The position numbers and the translations under genes are program-made. The notes under the pieces were generated by a model. It searched no databases and was not told where the DNA came from. It saw only the letters and a program-made list of their open reading frames with translations. Of a stretch of 64,000 nucleotides of DNA, positions 52,415 to 62,104 are shown piece after piece (position 1 is the first letter of the stretch; each line of letters begins with the position of its first letter). This DNA is from Cyanobium sp. Morenito 9A2 (GTDB taxonomy: Bacteria > Cyanobacteriota > Cyanobacteriia > PCC-6307 > Cyanobiaceae): NCBI RefSeq assembly GCF_024345575.1, contig NZ_JAGQBJ010000005.1:1-64000 (forward strand), written 5' to 3'.

Positions 52415-53884
52415 TCAGGACTGCAGGAAGCCGGGTAACTGGGGACCGCTCAAGCGCAGAACGGCCCCGGCACGGTCCGCAAGGGCTTGCAAAGGAAGGG
52501 CGGGTGCCGATGCGCCGCCACCACTGGGGGCCTCCGGCCGGGGGCGGCTGCGGACCACGTAGGGCTCCACCAGTGACCAGGTGCGGGCGTAGCTGATCAG
52601 CAGCGGATCGGCCGGGGCATAAATGTAAGAAGGCTGCCGCGGGATCGCTTCCAGGGGCGAACGGCTGCCATCCATGCGCACGGCGCGGGTGATCGCCTGC
52701 ACAAAGCGGCTACGGGTCACCACCGTGGTCAGGTAGGCCACCACCCGCAACCGCGGGGCATCAAAGCCTTCGGCACACATGTCAATGCTCACCAGCCAGT
52801 CGGATTCCCCCACCTGGAAGGCCGCCAGCCGCTGGGCGGCCTCCGGGTCCTGGGAATGCACCAGTTGCACGCGGTCTCCTTCTTCCTCCAGCAGGCCGCT
52901 GATGCGGCGGGCGTGGGCGATGTCGCGGGCGATCACCAACCCACCTGCCTCCGGATGCCCCAAGCGCACGCGCTCCAGGCGGGCGCGGGCACCCAGCAGC
53001 AGCCGCAGGGCGATGCCGCTGGCATCCCCCAGGCGGATCGCCCGGCGCAGGTTGCGGGCGCGCCAGCTCTCGCGCTCCTCGGCCGAAAGCGGGGAACACT
53101 CCTGCTCGCCCCCACGGGCGCCCCCACGGCCGTGGTCCACCCAGCCGTCCTGGAAACGGAACTCCAGGGGACGCACATCGCCAGCGGCGATCAGTTGCCG
53201 CGGCTCGACGCTCAGATCGGGTTCGATGCGCCAGGCGATCTGGCCTTCCTCCTGCACCTCCACCCGCCGGGCGGCGCAGAAGGCCAGGTTGTCGGCGCGA
53301 AACGGAGTGCCCGTGAGCCCCAGGCGCAGGGCGGCCCGTTCGGTGAGGCTGGTGAAGGCATGGCCCCAGGCGGTGGCCTGCGGTTCCTCAGGATCGACCC
53401 CGAGGTGATGCACCTCATCGGCGATCGCCAGCACCTGAGCCATTCCGGCCTCCGCGAGCGCCTGCTGCAGGGCCAGGCGGTGACGTGCCGCCCCCTGGTA
53501 GGTGAGCAGCAACCCTTGCCAGGGTTCGCGTGCCGTCTGGGGGGCCAGATCCTGCGGTTGCTCGGGGTCCCAGTCCCGCAGCCGCAGCCCCAGCCGCCCG
53601 GCGGCGGCGCGCCACTGGCCAGCGATTGAGCTCCGGTGGCAGAACACGAGGAAGTGGCTGAGCTGACCCTCCTGGTGCAGGCGCTGAAAGCTCATCAGTG
53701 CGCCCAGGGTCTTGCCGGCACCAGGGCCGGCGTGGATCAGCACGTCGTGGCCGGCTGGATCGGGGCGCCCCAGGCGCCGGCGCAGCAGCTCCACCAAGTG
53801 GCGCTGCCACTGGCGCGGCTGCGGCGCAGGCGGGACCCCGGGGGCGGGTCGCGCCGCGCGGAGGTCAAAGGAGGGAGCCGCCAT
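52415..53884 (-). CDS. SF2 DNA/RNA helicase-like ATPase
   Basis: A 489-aa superfamily 2 protein. Motif I is GPGAGKT (IHAGPGAGKTLGAL, about 48-61), motif II DEVH (IADEVHHLG), motif III-like RLGLTGTPFRADN, and motif VI QAITRAVRMDG near residue 400. The layout resembles type III restriction/RecG-like helicases, but no nuclease or methylase domain is visible. The role, whether repair or defence, is unassigned. It is divergent from the SDR gene. Confidence 0.9.
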   Translation of the reverse strand: MAAPSFDLRAARPAPGVPPAPQPRQWQRHLVELLRRRLGRPDPAGHDVLIHAGPGAGKTLGALMSFQRLHQEGQLSHFLVFCHRSSIAGQWRAAAGRLGLRLRDWDPEQPQDLAPQTAREPWQGLLLTYQGAARHRLALQQALAEAGMAQVLAIADEVHHLGVDPEEPQATAWGHAFTSLTERAALRLGLTGTPFRADNLAFCAARRVEVQEEGQIAWRIEPDLSVEPRQLIAAGDVRPLEFRFQDGWVDHGRGGARGGEQECSPLSAEERESWRARNLRRAIRLGDASGIALRLLLGARARLERVRLGHPEAGGLVIARDIAHARRISGLLEEEGDRVQLVHSQDPEAAQRLAAFQVGESDWLVSIDMCAEGFDAPRLRVVAYLTTVVTRSRFVQAITRAVRMDGSRSPLEAIPRQPSYIYAPADPLLISYARTWSLVEPYVVRSRPRPEAPSGGGASAPALPLQALADRAGAVLRLSGPQLPGFLQS

Positions 53885-53946
53885 GGCGCCATTGTGTCGG
53901 CAGCGGCCACCTCCCTAGAACGGGACTCGTTGGCAGAGGAAATGGG

Positions 53947-54612
53947 ATGGGGCGATTGGCGGTGAGCGGGGCCTCCGGCAAAACCGGCTGGCGGGTGGTG
54001 CAGGAGGCCCTTCGGCGCGGCTGGGCGGTGCGGGCGCTGGTGCGGCCGGACTCCGAGCTGCCCGAGGGTCTCGAGGGTGCCGAGGTGGTGCGGCTGGAGC
54101 TGGGGGATGGCCCGGCCCTGCGCGCCGCCCTCGACGGGGTTGACGCCCTGGTGATCGCCACCGGCGCCCGCCCCTCGATCGACTTGACGGGCCCGCTGCG
54201 GGTCGATGCCCTGCTGGTGCGGGCCCAGGCCGAGGCCTGCCAGGCGGCGGGGGTGCGCCGGCTGGTGCTGGTGAGCTCGCTCTGCAGCGGCAGGCTGCTG
54301 CACCCGCTGAATCTGTTCGGTCTGATCCTGCTCTGGAAGGGGCTGGGGGAGCGCTGGTTGGCAGGCAGCGGCCTGGATTGGACGGTGATACGCCCGGGGG
54401 GGCTCAAGGAAAGCGAGGAGAACCTGGAGGCGCAGGGCATCCGCTTCTCCGGCCCGGACCAGCAGGAGAGCGACAGCATCCCCCGGCGCCTGGTGGCCCG
54501 GGTGACGCTCGATGCCCTGGGGGATCCGGCGGCGATCGGGCGGATCATCGAAATCACCAGCGGTGAGGCGGTGCCACGCCAGGAACTGAGCAGCTGGCTC
54601 CAGGCCTCCTGA
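53947..54612 (+). CDS. Atypical SDR / NAD(P)-binding protein (NmrA-like)
   Basis: A 221-aa protein with an N-terminal Rossmann motif (LAVSGASGKTGWRVVQEAL), GVDALVIATGARPS, GVRRLVLVSSLCSGRL and LDWTVIRPGGLKESEEN. It lacks the Tyr-x3-Lys pair of classical SDRs, as in plastid Tic62-like and Ycf39-like proteins, so it probably senses or binds NADP rather than catalysing a known reaction. It is shorter than Ycf39. It lies 109 nt before the pnt operon. Confidence 0.85.
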   Translation: MGRLAVSGASGKTGWRVVQEALRRGWAVRALVRPDSELPEGLEGAEVVRLELGDGPALRAALDGVDALVIATGARPSIDLTGPLRVDALLVRAQAEACQAAGVRRLVLVSSLCSGRLLHPLNLFGLILLWKGLGERWLAGSGLDWTVIRPGGLKESEENLEAQGIRFSGPDQQESDSIPRRLVARVTLDALGDPAAIGRIIEITSGEAVPRQELSSWLQAS

Positions 54613-54628
54613 GGCCGCCTGAAATCAA

Positions 54629-54650
54629 TTGTGTGCCGGACTGCGCACAA
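54629..54650 (+). other. Hairpin between SDR gene and pnt operon
   Basis: TTGTGTGC (54629-54636) pairs with GCGCACAA (54643-54650) with one G-U and a 6-nt loop. No T run follows. It may lie in the leader of the pnt transcript. Confidence 0.35.
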
Positions 54651-54721
54651 AGCCCCCCCGCCCGTTGCACGGGGCGCTGGGATTGTCGATCACTGAAGGC
54701 AGTCCCATCAGCGAAGCCTCC

Positions 54722-55887
<1,166 letters not shown>

Positions 55888-55891
<4 letters not shown>

Positions 55892-56187
55892 GCGAAACGT
55901 TTTCCCTTTCCGAGGCCCTCTGGGTGCTGCTGCTGGGCAGCCTGCTGGGCTTCGAGCTGATCGGCAAGGTGCCCCCCACCCTGCACACCCCGCTGATGTC
56001 GGGGGCCAACGCGATCAGCGGCATCACCCTGCTGGCGGCCCTGGCCCTGATCGGTCAGGCCCCGACCCCGGCCCTGCGCCTGGTGGGGGCGGTGGCCCTT
56101 GGCTTTGCTCTGTTCAACGTGGTGGGAGGTTTCCTGGTGACCGATCGGATGCTGGCGATGTTCCGCCGTCGGGGGCCGGCCTCATGA
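55888..56187 (+). CDS. Transhydrogenase alpha-2 (membrane) subunit
   Basis: A 99-aa protein with three to four TM helices: LWVLLLGSLLGFELIGKVPP, LMSGANAISGITLLAALALI and LRLVGAVALGFALFNVVGGF, then FLVTDRMLAMF. It is the split C-terminal membrane part of the alpha subunit, as is usual in cyanobacteria. It overlaps both neighbours by ATGA. Confidence 0.95.
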
Positions 56188-57584
56188 GCCACCTCGCGAT
56201 CGATCTGGGGGCCGTGCTGCTGCTGGCCCTAGGGCTCAAGGGCCTCTCGCGGATCCGCACCGCCCGCTGGGCCAATGGCCTGGCGGCGGCGGCGATGGCC
56301 CTGGCAGTGGTGGGGCTGTTGCTCGACCAGGGCCTGGCCGGCTGGCCGTGGATGCTGCTGGGGCTGGTGCTGGGCAGCAGCGTGGGCGCCGTGGTGGCCT
56401 ACAAGGTGCCGATGACCTCGATGCCGGAGGTGGTGGCCCTGTTCAACGGCTGTGGCGGTGTGGCCTCGCTGCTGGTGGCGCTCGGCGCCTCGGCCCTGCC
56501 CACGCCCCTGGGCCTGCTGGCGGTGGTGTCGGTGCTGGTGTCGGTGCTGGTCGGCTCGATCACCTTCAGCGGTTCGATCGTGGCGATGGGCAAGCTGCAG
56601 GGATGGCTGCCGACCCCCGGCTGGATGCTCCTGCCCCAACGCCATGGGGTCAACATCACCCTGGCACTGCTTTGTCTGACCAGTTCCGTTCTGGTGCTCA
56701 ACGGTCTGCCGGCTGGTCTGCCGGCCCTGACGGTCTTCTCCCTGCTGCTCGGGGTCGGTCTCACCCTGCCCGTGGGCGGCGCCGATATGCCTGTGGTGAT
56801 CTCGCTGCTCAACTCCTATTCCGGCGTGGCGGCGGCGGCGGCGGGCTTCGTGGTCGGCAGCCAGCTCCTGATCGTGGCCGGCGCCATGGTTGGGGCGGCC
56901 GGGCTGATCCTGACCCAGGTGATGTGCACGGGCATGAATCGCTCGCTCACCTCGGTGCTGTTCGGCGGTGCCCTCGGCGGCGGCGCCACGGCCAGCGGCG
57001 ACGGGGACCAGGGTTACACCTCGGTCACCTCCTGCAGCGCCGAGGAGTGTGCCCTGACCCTTGAGCAGGCGGAGCGGGTGGTGTTCGTGCCGGGCTACGG
57101 CCTGGCGGTGGCCCAGGCCCAGCACGGGCTCAAGGAACTCGCCCGGTTGCTGGAGCAGCACGGGATCGAGGTGAGCTACGCGATCCACCCGGTGGCGGGA
57201 CGCATGCCCGGCCACATGAATGTGCTGCTGGCGGAGGCGGACGTGCCCTACGAGCAGCTGATCGAGATGGAGGTGATCAACCCCGATTTCCCGCGCACGG
57301 ATGTGGTGATCGTGCTGGGGGCCAACGACGTGGTGAACCCCCAGGCCAAGAACGACCCCAGCAGCCCCCTCTACGGGATGCCGGTGCTGGAGGTGGATCA
57401 GGCGCGCTCGGTGTTCGTGGTCAAGCGCAGCCTGGGCTCGGGCTACTCCGGGATCCGCAATTCCCTGTTCGAGTTGCCCCAGACCTCGATGGTGTTTGGC
57501 GATGCCAAGCAGGTTCTGCTAGCTCTGACCCAGGAGCTGCGGGCGCTGGGTGTCGGCAAACAGGCGGTGGGAGCGACCCCCTGA
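56184..57584 (+). CDS. pntB: Transhydrogenase beta subunit
   Basis: A 466-aa subunit with an N-terminal membrane domain of about eight or nine helices (KVPMTSMPEVVALFNGCGGVASLLVAL in parts, GSITFSGSIVAMGKLQG) and a C-terminal NADP-binding domain: VVFVPGYGLAVAQAQHGLKE, HPVAGRMPGHMNVLLAEADVPY, VVIVLGANDVVNPQAKNDP and MPVLEVDQARSVFVVKRSL. It completes the pntA1-A2-B operon. Its 3' end is overlapped by the YheT-like gene by 35 nt. Confidence 0.96.
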   Translation: MSHLAIDLGAVLLLALGLKGLSRIRTARWANGLAAAAMALAVVGLLLDQGLAGWPWMLLGLVLGSSVGAVVAYKVPMTSMPEVVALFNGCGGVASLLVALGASALPTPLGLLAVVSVLVSVLVGSITFSGSIVAMGKLQGWLPTPGWMLLPQRHGVNITLALLCLTSSVLVLNGLPAGLPALTVFSLLLGVGLTLPVGGADMPVVISLLNSYSGVAAAAAGFVVGSQLLIVAGAMVGAAGLILTQVMCTGMNRSLTSVLFGGALGGGATASGDGDQGYTSVTSCSAEECALTLEQAERVVFVPGYGLAVAQAQHGLKELARLLEQHGIEVSYAIHPVAGRMPGHMNVLLAEADVPYEQLIEMEVINPDFPRTDVVIVLGANDVVNPQAKNDPSSPLYGMPVLEVDQARSVFVVKRSLGSGYSGIRNSLFELPQTSMVFGDAKQVLLALTQELRALGVGKQAVGATP

Positions 57585-58650
57585 GGGGATCGTCGCCAGT
57601 CTGGGGCTGAGGGCGTTCCGGCCCCGGGCCCCCTGGTGGGGGGCTGACCTGCAGACCCTGCGCGACACCCTGCGCCAGACGACCTTGCCCCCTGAGCACG
57701 GGGAGCCCTTCGAGGTGCCGATCGGCGGCGGCGACCGACTGCTCGCCCTGCTGGACCGCCCCACCACCATCCCCCGGGCCCTGGTGCTGCTCGCTCCGGG
57801 TCTCGGGGGCCACAGCGAGGGGGAGGGGGTGGGCCGGCTGGCCCTGGGCCTGCAACGGGCGGGGCTGGCGGTGCTGCGCCTCAACCTGCGCGGCGCGGGG
57901 CGCGGGCGGCCCCTGGCCCGGGGCACCTATGCCGCCCAGGGCAACCGTGACCTGGCGCCCGTGCTGGCCTGGGCCCGCCGGCTGGCGGCCGATTTGAGCC
58001 CTGCCCCGGGGCCGCCGGTGCCGCTGCTGGGGGCGGGCATCTCCATGGGCGGCACCCTGCTGCTCAACGCCGTGCTGGATCCGGCGCTGCGCGCCGAGGG
58101 CCTGGCGGCCGATCGGCCGTTGCTCGACGGTCTGGTGACAATCAGCAGCCCCCTCGATCTGCTGGCCTGCGCCCGGGTCATGGAGCGTCCGCGCAACCGC
58201 GTCTACGTGAACTGGCTCCTGCGCAGCCTGCGCCGCCAGACCCTTGCCGATCCCTACGGGGTGACGGAACAGGAGCGCTCGGCCCTGGCGCAGGTGCGCA
58301 CGATTCGCCAGTTCGACGCGGTGATCACCGCCCCCCGCTGGGGGTACGACTCGGTGGAGCACTACTACGCCGAGGCCAGCCCCCTGGGCCGCCTGAGGGC
58401 TGCACTTGAGGGCGGCTCAACCGCGGTTGGGCTCCCACCCACCCTGGTGCTGCACGCCCAGGACGACCCTTGGGTGCCGCCTGATCCGGCCCAGGATCTG
58501 CTGCGAGCCCTGGATGGGCGGCCCGCGGGATCGCTTCAGGTGGTGCTCACCCGGGGCGGCGGCCACAACGGCTTTCACGCCCCCGAAGGTTGCTGGAGCG
58601 ACCAGCTTGCGACCCGCTGGCTGGAGCACCTGGCCGACGGGGCCCGTTGA
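57550..58650 (+). CDS. YheT-like alpha/beta hydrolase
   Basis: A 366-aa hydrolase of the YheT/COG0429 group: FRPRAPWWGADLQTL near the start, LVLLAPGLGGHSEGEGVGRL, the nucleophile elbow GISMGG (about 158-163), LHAQDDPWVPPDPAQDLL with the acid Asp, and TRGGGHNGFHAPEG with the His. The substrate is unknown. A GTG at 57550, inside pntB, is the first start; a later one is possible. Confidence 0.88.
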   Translation: MSANRRWERPPEGIVASLGLRAFRPRAPWWGADLQTLRDTLRQTTLPPEHGEPFEVPIGGGDRLLALLDRPTTIPRALVLLAPGLGGHSEGEGVGRLALGLQRAGLAVLRLNLRGAGRGRPLARGTYAAQGNRDLAPVLAWARRLAADLSPAPGPPVPLLGAGISMGGTLLLNAVLDPALRAEGLAADRPLLDGLVTISSPLDLLACARVMERPRNRVYVNWLLRSLRRQTLADPYGVTEQERSALAQVRTIRQFDAVITAPRWGYDSVEHYYAEASPLGRLRAALEGGSTAVGLPPTLVLHAQDDPWVPPDPAQDLLRALDGRPAGSLQVVLTRGGGHNGFHAPEGCWSDQLATRWLEHLADGAR

Positions 58651-58668
58651 GTCAGCCTTGTCGCCGGC

Positions 58669-58902
58669 TCAAACTCCGGGGGGCTCCAGGCGGGGGTCGG
58701 CCGCCACCAGTCGCTCGATCAACAGAGCCCGGTTCTCTGGATGCCCCGACACCGTGAGCTCGCCACTGCCTGCCCACCAGTTGAGTCGCTCGCCACTGTC
58801 GAAGACGAACTCCTCGAAGGGACCCTCATGGAGCCAGTGGCCCGGTTCCCCCAGCAGGGCCACCAACTCCTTGAGCTCTTGCAGGCTTCCCTGGAAGTTC
58901 AC
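58669..58902 (-). CDS. Small acidic protein, unknown
   Basis: A 77-aa soluble protein, MNFQGSLQELKELVALLGEP then GHWLHEGPFEEFVFDSGERL and NWWAGSGELTVSGHPENRAL. No domain is recognised. Its composition is ordinary, and it follows the (2Fe-2S) gene by 31 nt on the same strand. Confidence 0.6.
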   Translation of the reverse strand: MNFQGSLQELKELVALLGEPGHWLHEGPFEEFVFDSGERLNWWAGSGELTVSGHPENRALLIERLVAADPRLEPPGV

Positions 58903-58933
58903 GGGCTGCGCTGCGGCGGGGCTTGGCTTGAGC

Positions 58934-59320
58934 TTAAGGCGCCTCAGCGGCAGAGAACGGTTCGAACGGCGTGCGACGCAGCACCCAGTCCTCGATCACC
59001 TGGCCGCCGATCAGGTGCTCGCGCACAATCCGCTCCAGCCGTTCTGCGCTCGCTTCGCCGTACCAAATGCCCTCAGGCCAGACCAGCAGAATCGGGCCGC
59101 CGCTGCAGTGGCGCAGGCAGTCCACCTTGGTGCGCAGCACGATTCCCCCGATCCGGCTCGGGTTCTCGAGGTCGTGCTCGCGCACCAGGGCCTTGAGCTT
59201 CTCCCAGCTGGCGGCCCCCACGGCGGGGTCACAGCAGACCGGGCGGCTGGGGGTGGCGCAGAGCAGCAGGTGATGCTGGATGCCCATGGGGCCCTTGGCC
59301 CCTTCAGCTGGCAAGGCCAT
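58934..59320 (-). CDS. Thioredoxin-like (2Fe-2S) ferredoxin
   Basis: A 128-aa protein of the thioredoxin-fold [2Fe-2S] ferredoxin type: HHLLLCATPSRPVCCDPAVG, RTKVDCLRHCSGGPILLVWP and EGIWYGEASAERLERIVREH. Four cysteines (two near the N-terminus, two in DCLRHC) fit the cluster pattern. The partner is unknown. Its ATG shares one base with the dxr stop (TGATG), so it is translationally coupled to dxr. Confidence 0.88.
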   Translation of the reverse strand: MALPAEGAKGPMGIQHHLLLCATPSRPVCCDPAVGAASWEKLKALVREHDLENPSRIGGIVLRTKVDCLRHCSGGPILLVWPEGIWYGEASAERLERIVREHLIGGQVIEDWVLRRTPFEPFSAAEAP

Positions 59321-60561
59321 CAGGCGATGAGCAGCTGGGCGGTGGCGGTGGCGGCCGCCTCGCGCACGGCGGCCCGGGCCCAGCCATCAACGGCGAGCAC
59401 ATCCTCGAGGCTGGGGTCCGCGCGCAGATCGGCGCCGTGGCGTTCACAGATGCGCTCGATCAGCCGCGGGATGTCGAGGAAATGGATCCGTCCGTCGAGG
59501 AAAAGGGCCACCGCCTGCTCGTTGGCGGCATTGAGCACCGCCGGCATCGTGCCGCCGGCGCGGCCGGCGGCGTAGGCCAGCTCCATGCAGGGGTATTTGG
59601 CCCGGTCGGGGGCACGAAACGAGAGCGTGCCCACCTCGGTGAGATCGAGGCGGCGCCAGGGGGTGGCGAGGCGATCGGGCCAGCTGAGGCAGTAGAGGAT
59701 CGGCAGCTTCATGTCGGGCCAGCCCAGCTGCGCCAGCACCGAGGAATCCGCCAGCTCCACCATCGAGTGGATGATGCTCTGGGGGTGAATGACGATCTCG
59801 ATCGCATCGAAATCGAGCCCGAAGAGGTAATGGGCCTCGATCACCTCCAGCCCTTTGTTCATCAAGGTGGCCGAATCCACGGTGATCTTGCGCCCCATGG
59901 TCCAGTTGGGGTGGCTGGTGGCATCGGCGACGGTGGCCTTGGTCAGATCGGCAGCGGGCCAGTCGCGGAAGGCGCCGCCGGAGGCGGTGAGCTGGATCCG
60001 GCGAAGCCCCGGGGTGGGCACCCCCGTGGAGAGGCGGGCGCTGTCGGCCCAGGGGGTGCCCTGGAGGCACTGGAAGATCGCCGAGTGCTCGGAATCGGCC
60101 GGCAGCAGCCGGCTGCCGCTCGTCTTGAGCTCCGGCAGCACCACCGGGCCGGCGGCGATCAGGGTCTCCTTGTTGGCCAGGGCCAGATCCTTCCCGGCGC
60201 GGATCGCCGCCAGGGTGGGCAGCAGACCGGCGCAGCCGACGATGCCGGTGACCACCAGATCGGCCGAGGGCCAGGCAGCGGCGGCGCAGAGTCCATCGGA
60301 GCCCCCAAGCACCTCGGGCAGCGGCCCGGGGCGCTGGCCAGGGTTGAGATCCTGCAGGCGCTGGCGCAGCACCGCCACCAACTCGGCATCGGCCAGGGCC
60401 ACCACCTCGGGGCGGTGCTCGATGATCTGCTCGATGAGCAGGTCGAGATTGCGGCTGGCCGTGAGCGCCACCACCTTGAAGCGCCCGGGGAATTCCGCGG
60501 CGATCTCAAGGGTCTGGGTGCCGATCGACCCGGTGGAGCCCAGCACGCTGATGGCTTTCAC
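59320..60561 (-). CDS. dxr: 1-deoxy-D-xylulose 5-phosphate reductoisomerase
   Basis: The enzyme carries out the second step of the MEP isoprenoid pathway. The NADPH site is [72 protein letters not shown] (two parts) and [14 protein letters not shown] are family hallmarks, including metal-binding residues. A GTG at 60561 ([11 protein letters not shown]) gives 413 aa; the upstream open frame is unrelated. ispF is at 22.2 kb. Confidence 0.96.
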   Translation of the reverse strand: MKAISVLGSTGSIGTQTLEIAAEFPGRFKVVALTASRNLDLLIEQIIEHRPEVVALADAELVAVLRQRLQDLNPGQRPGPLPEVLGGSDGLCAAAAWPSADLVVTGIVGCAGLLPTLAAIRAGKDLALANKETLIAAGPVVLPELKTSGSRLLPADSEHSAIFQCLQGTPWADSARLSTGVPTPGLRRIQLTASGGAFRDWPAADLTKATVADATSHPNWTMGRKITVDSATLMNKGLEVIEAHYLFGLDFDAIEIVIHPQSIIHSMVELADSSVLAQLGWPDMKLPILYCLSWPDRLATPWRRLDLTEVGTLSFRAPDRAKYPCMELAYAAGRAGGTMPAVLNAANEQAVALFLDGRIHFLDIPRLIERICERHGADLRADPSLEDVLAVDGWARAAVREAAATATAQLLIA

Positions 60562-60663
60562 GGGAACGGCGGCACGGGGTTGGCGCCCAGTGTCCCACCG
60601 GAGCCCCAGGTGCGGCGCCGCTGGCGCGTGCCGCGTCACACTGGGGCTACTTGCCCCTTGGCC

Positions 60664-60891
60664 GTGCTCTGGCTCAAACGCTGGAACTTCATTGAGCGGG
60701 CCAAGCTGGAAAGGGAGCTGTGGGAGGCCTTCGAGCGCGGCGAGACGATCGAGGATCTGGTGGCGGCCTGTCCCGCCGGGGATGGCTTTCGCCGCGAGGT
60801 CTGGACGACCACGCTGGTGCGGATTCGGCGGATCGAAGCGCTGATGGCGGGGCAGACTCCAGCGGCCAAAACTCAGGACGACTCGGACTGA
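60664..60891 (+). CDS. Small helical protein, unknown
   Basis: A 75-aa soluble helical protein, [20 protein letters not shown] then [20 protein letters not shown] and [15 protein letters not shown]. Start options are a GTG at 60664 or a TTG at 60658. It is divergent from dxr. No family is recognised. A long antisense frame through dxr lies upstream in phase and is ignored. Confidence 0.55.
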   Translation: MLWLKRWNFIERAKLERELWEAFERGETIEDLVAACPAGDGFRREVWTTTLVRIRRIEALMAGQTPAAKTQDDSD

Positions 60892-60899
60892 ACAACCGC

Positions 60900-61420
60900 C
60901 CCGACTGAGGTGCGTGGGGCTGCTGATGGGGAGCTTCTGGCCCCCTGGACCAGGGCCAGGTCCGGGGGGCTGGGGAACAGTTCACCGGCCTCCAGTTGCA
61001 GGGCCGCCCCGTGGCGCTGGGGCTCGGACTGATCGCCAGGCCAAATCTCAGCGGCCCGTTGCTCGGGGATCAGCCCAAGCCCAGGGAGGCGCCATTGGTG
61101 CGGTAACTCTCCAGCTTGCAGCGCAGCGCGGAGAGGTCATCGCTGGGGCTGGCGAGTTCCACCACCAGATCGGGCAGAGGGGGGAAAGCCGCGGCGCTGC
61201 TCCGGGCTGAGGGCCTGCCAGAGCAACGCGCAAGGGCTTGGTTACGCGCGCCGGTCTCGCCGCCGGTGGGAGTCGTGGTGATCAGTTGGCCATCGGAGCC
61301 AAGCTCCAGTTCTGCCTCTGGGTTGGTCCGGCCGACGGCCGCGAACTGCTCAGGGGTGAGCCGCAGCTCAGGAGGCAGCAGCAGCGGTGCGGAAGTGGGG
61401 TTTGGCAGGGAGTGCCTCAT
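60900..61420 (-). pseudogene. Decayed Uma2-family (DUF820) endonuclease gene
   Basis: Starts well: RLTPEQFAAVGRTNPEAELE, LGSDGQLITTTPTGGETGAR, NQALA. Then about 60 family residues are missing. The next stretch only makes sense in another frame (WQALSPEQRRGFPP). A second shift returns to PDLVVELASPSDDLSALRCK and LESYRTNGASLGLG, where a stop follows at 61070. The continuation LIPEQRAAEIW is again in another frame. So there is one internal deletion and at least three frame changes. Uma2 proteins are PD-(D/E)XK-like nucleases abundant in cyanobacteria. Confidence 0.7.
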
Positions 61421-61504
61421 GGGCCCTGCGAAGGCTGAAGCTATGGAGGGTGCAGCATTTGATTAGGGCTGGCGGGCGGCCCATCGATCAACCTGGAAGG
61501 GTGA

Positions 61505-62062
61505 TCAACCCGGTAGCCGCTCGGCGGGTTGATCCTTCAGCCGCGGGTTGGTTTGATCCCTGGCCGAGCACTGCAGCGCTGCACCGGCCTCCAGGGGCGG
61601 CCAGTCGATCGCCAGATCAGGGTCATCCCAGGCGAGGCCTTGCTCCGAGGAAGGGTGGTAGTAGTTGCTGCAGAGATAGCAGAAATCCGCCAGCTCACTG
61701 AGCACCAGAAAGCCGTGGGCGAAGCCAGGCGGCACCCAGAGCTGATGGTGCTCCACGTCATCGAGCACGGCGCCCACCCACTGGCCGAAGCTGGGGGAGC
61801 CGGGGCGCACGTCGACGGCCACATCGAAAACACTGCCCCTGGCGCAGCGCACGAGCTTGCCCTGGGTCTGCGCCAACTGGTAATGGAGGCCGCGCAAGAC
61901 GCCGCGGCCAGAGCGGCTCTGGTTGTGCTGCAGCAGCGGCGGGATGCCGGCCGCGTCCAGCGCCGTCTGACGGGCTGTTTCAACGAAGAAGCCGCGTTCG
62001 TCGCCGAACACCCTGGGCTTGAGCAGCAACACCTCGGGAATGGACTGGGGGACGATTTCCAT
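61505..62062 (-). CDS. rfbC: dTDP-4-dehydrorhamnose 3,5-epimerase
   Basis: The third enzyme of dTDP-L-rhamnose synthesis. The 185-aa cupin protein has FGDERGFFVETARQTALDAA, VLRGLHYQLAQTQGKLVRCA with the catalytic His, RGSVFDVAVDVRPGSPSFGQ, WVPPGFAHGFLVLSELADFC and the end LAWDDPDLAIDWP. It follows rfbB by 42 nt on the same strand. Confidence 0.97.
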   Translation of the reverse strand: MEIVPQSIPEVLLLKPRVFGDERGFFVETARQTALDAAGIPPLLQHNQSRSGRGVLRGLHYQLAQTQGKLVRCARGSVFDVAVDVRPGSPSFGQWVGAVLDDVEHHQLWVPPGFAHGFLVLSELADFCYLCSNYYHPSSEQGLAWDDPDLAIDWPPLEAGAALQCSARDQTNPRLKDQPAERLPG

Positions 62063-62104
62063 CGGGGTGGGCAGTGAATCAGCGTGTGAAAGCAGCCAGA
62101 ACCA

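Noticed and set aside
59437-60657. Long plus-strand frame through dxr joined to the small 75-aa gene
   Set aside because: It is antisense to dxr, and only the last 75 codons beyond the dxr start look coding.
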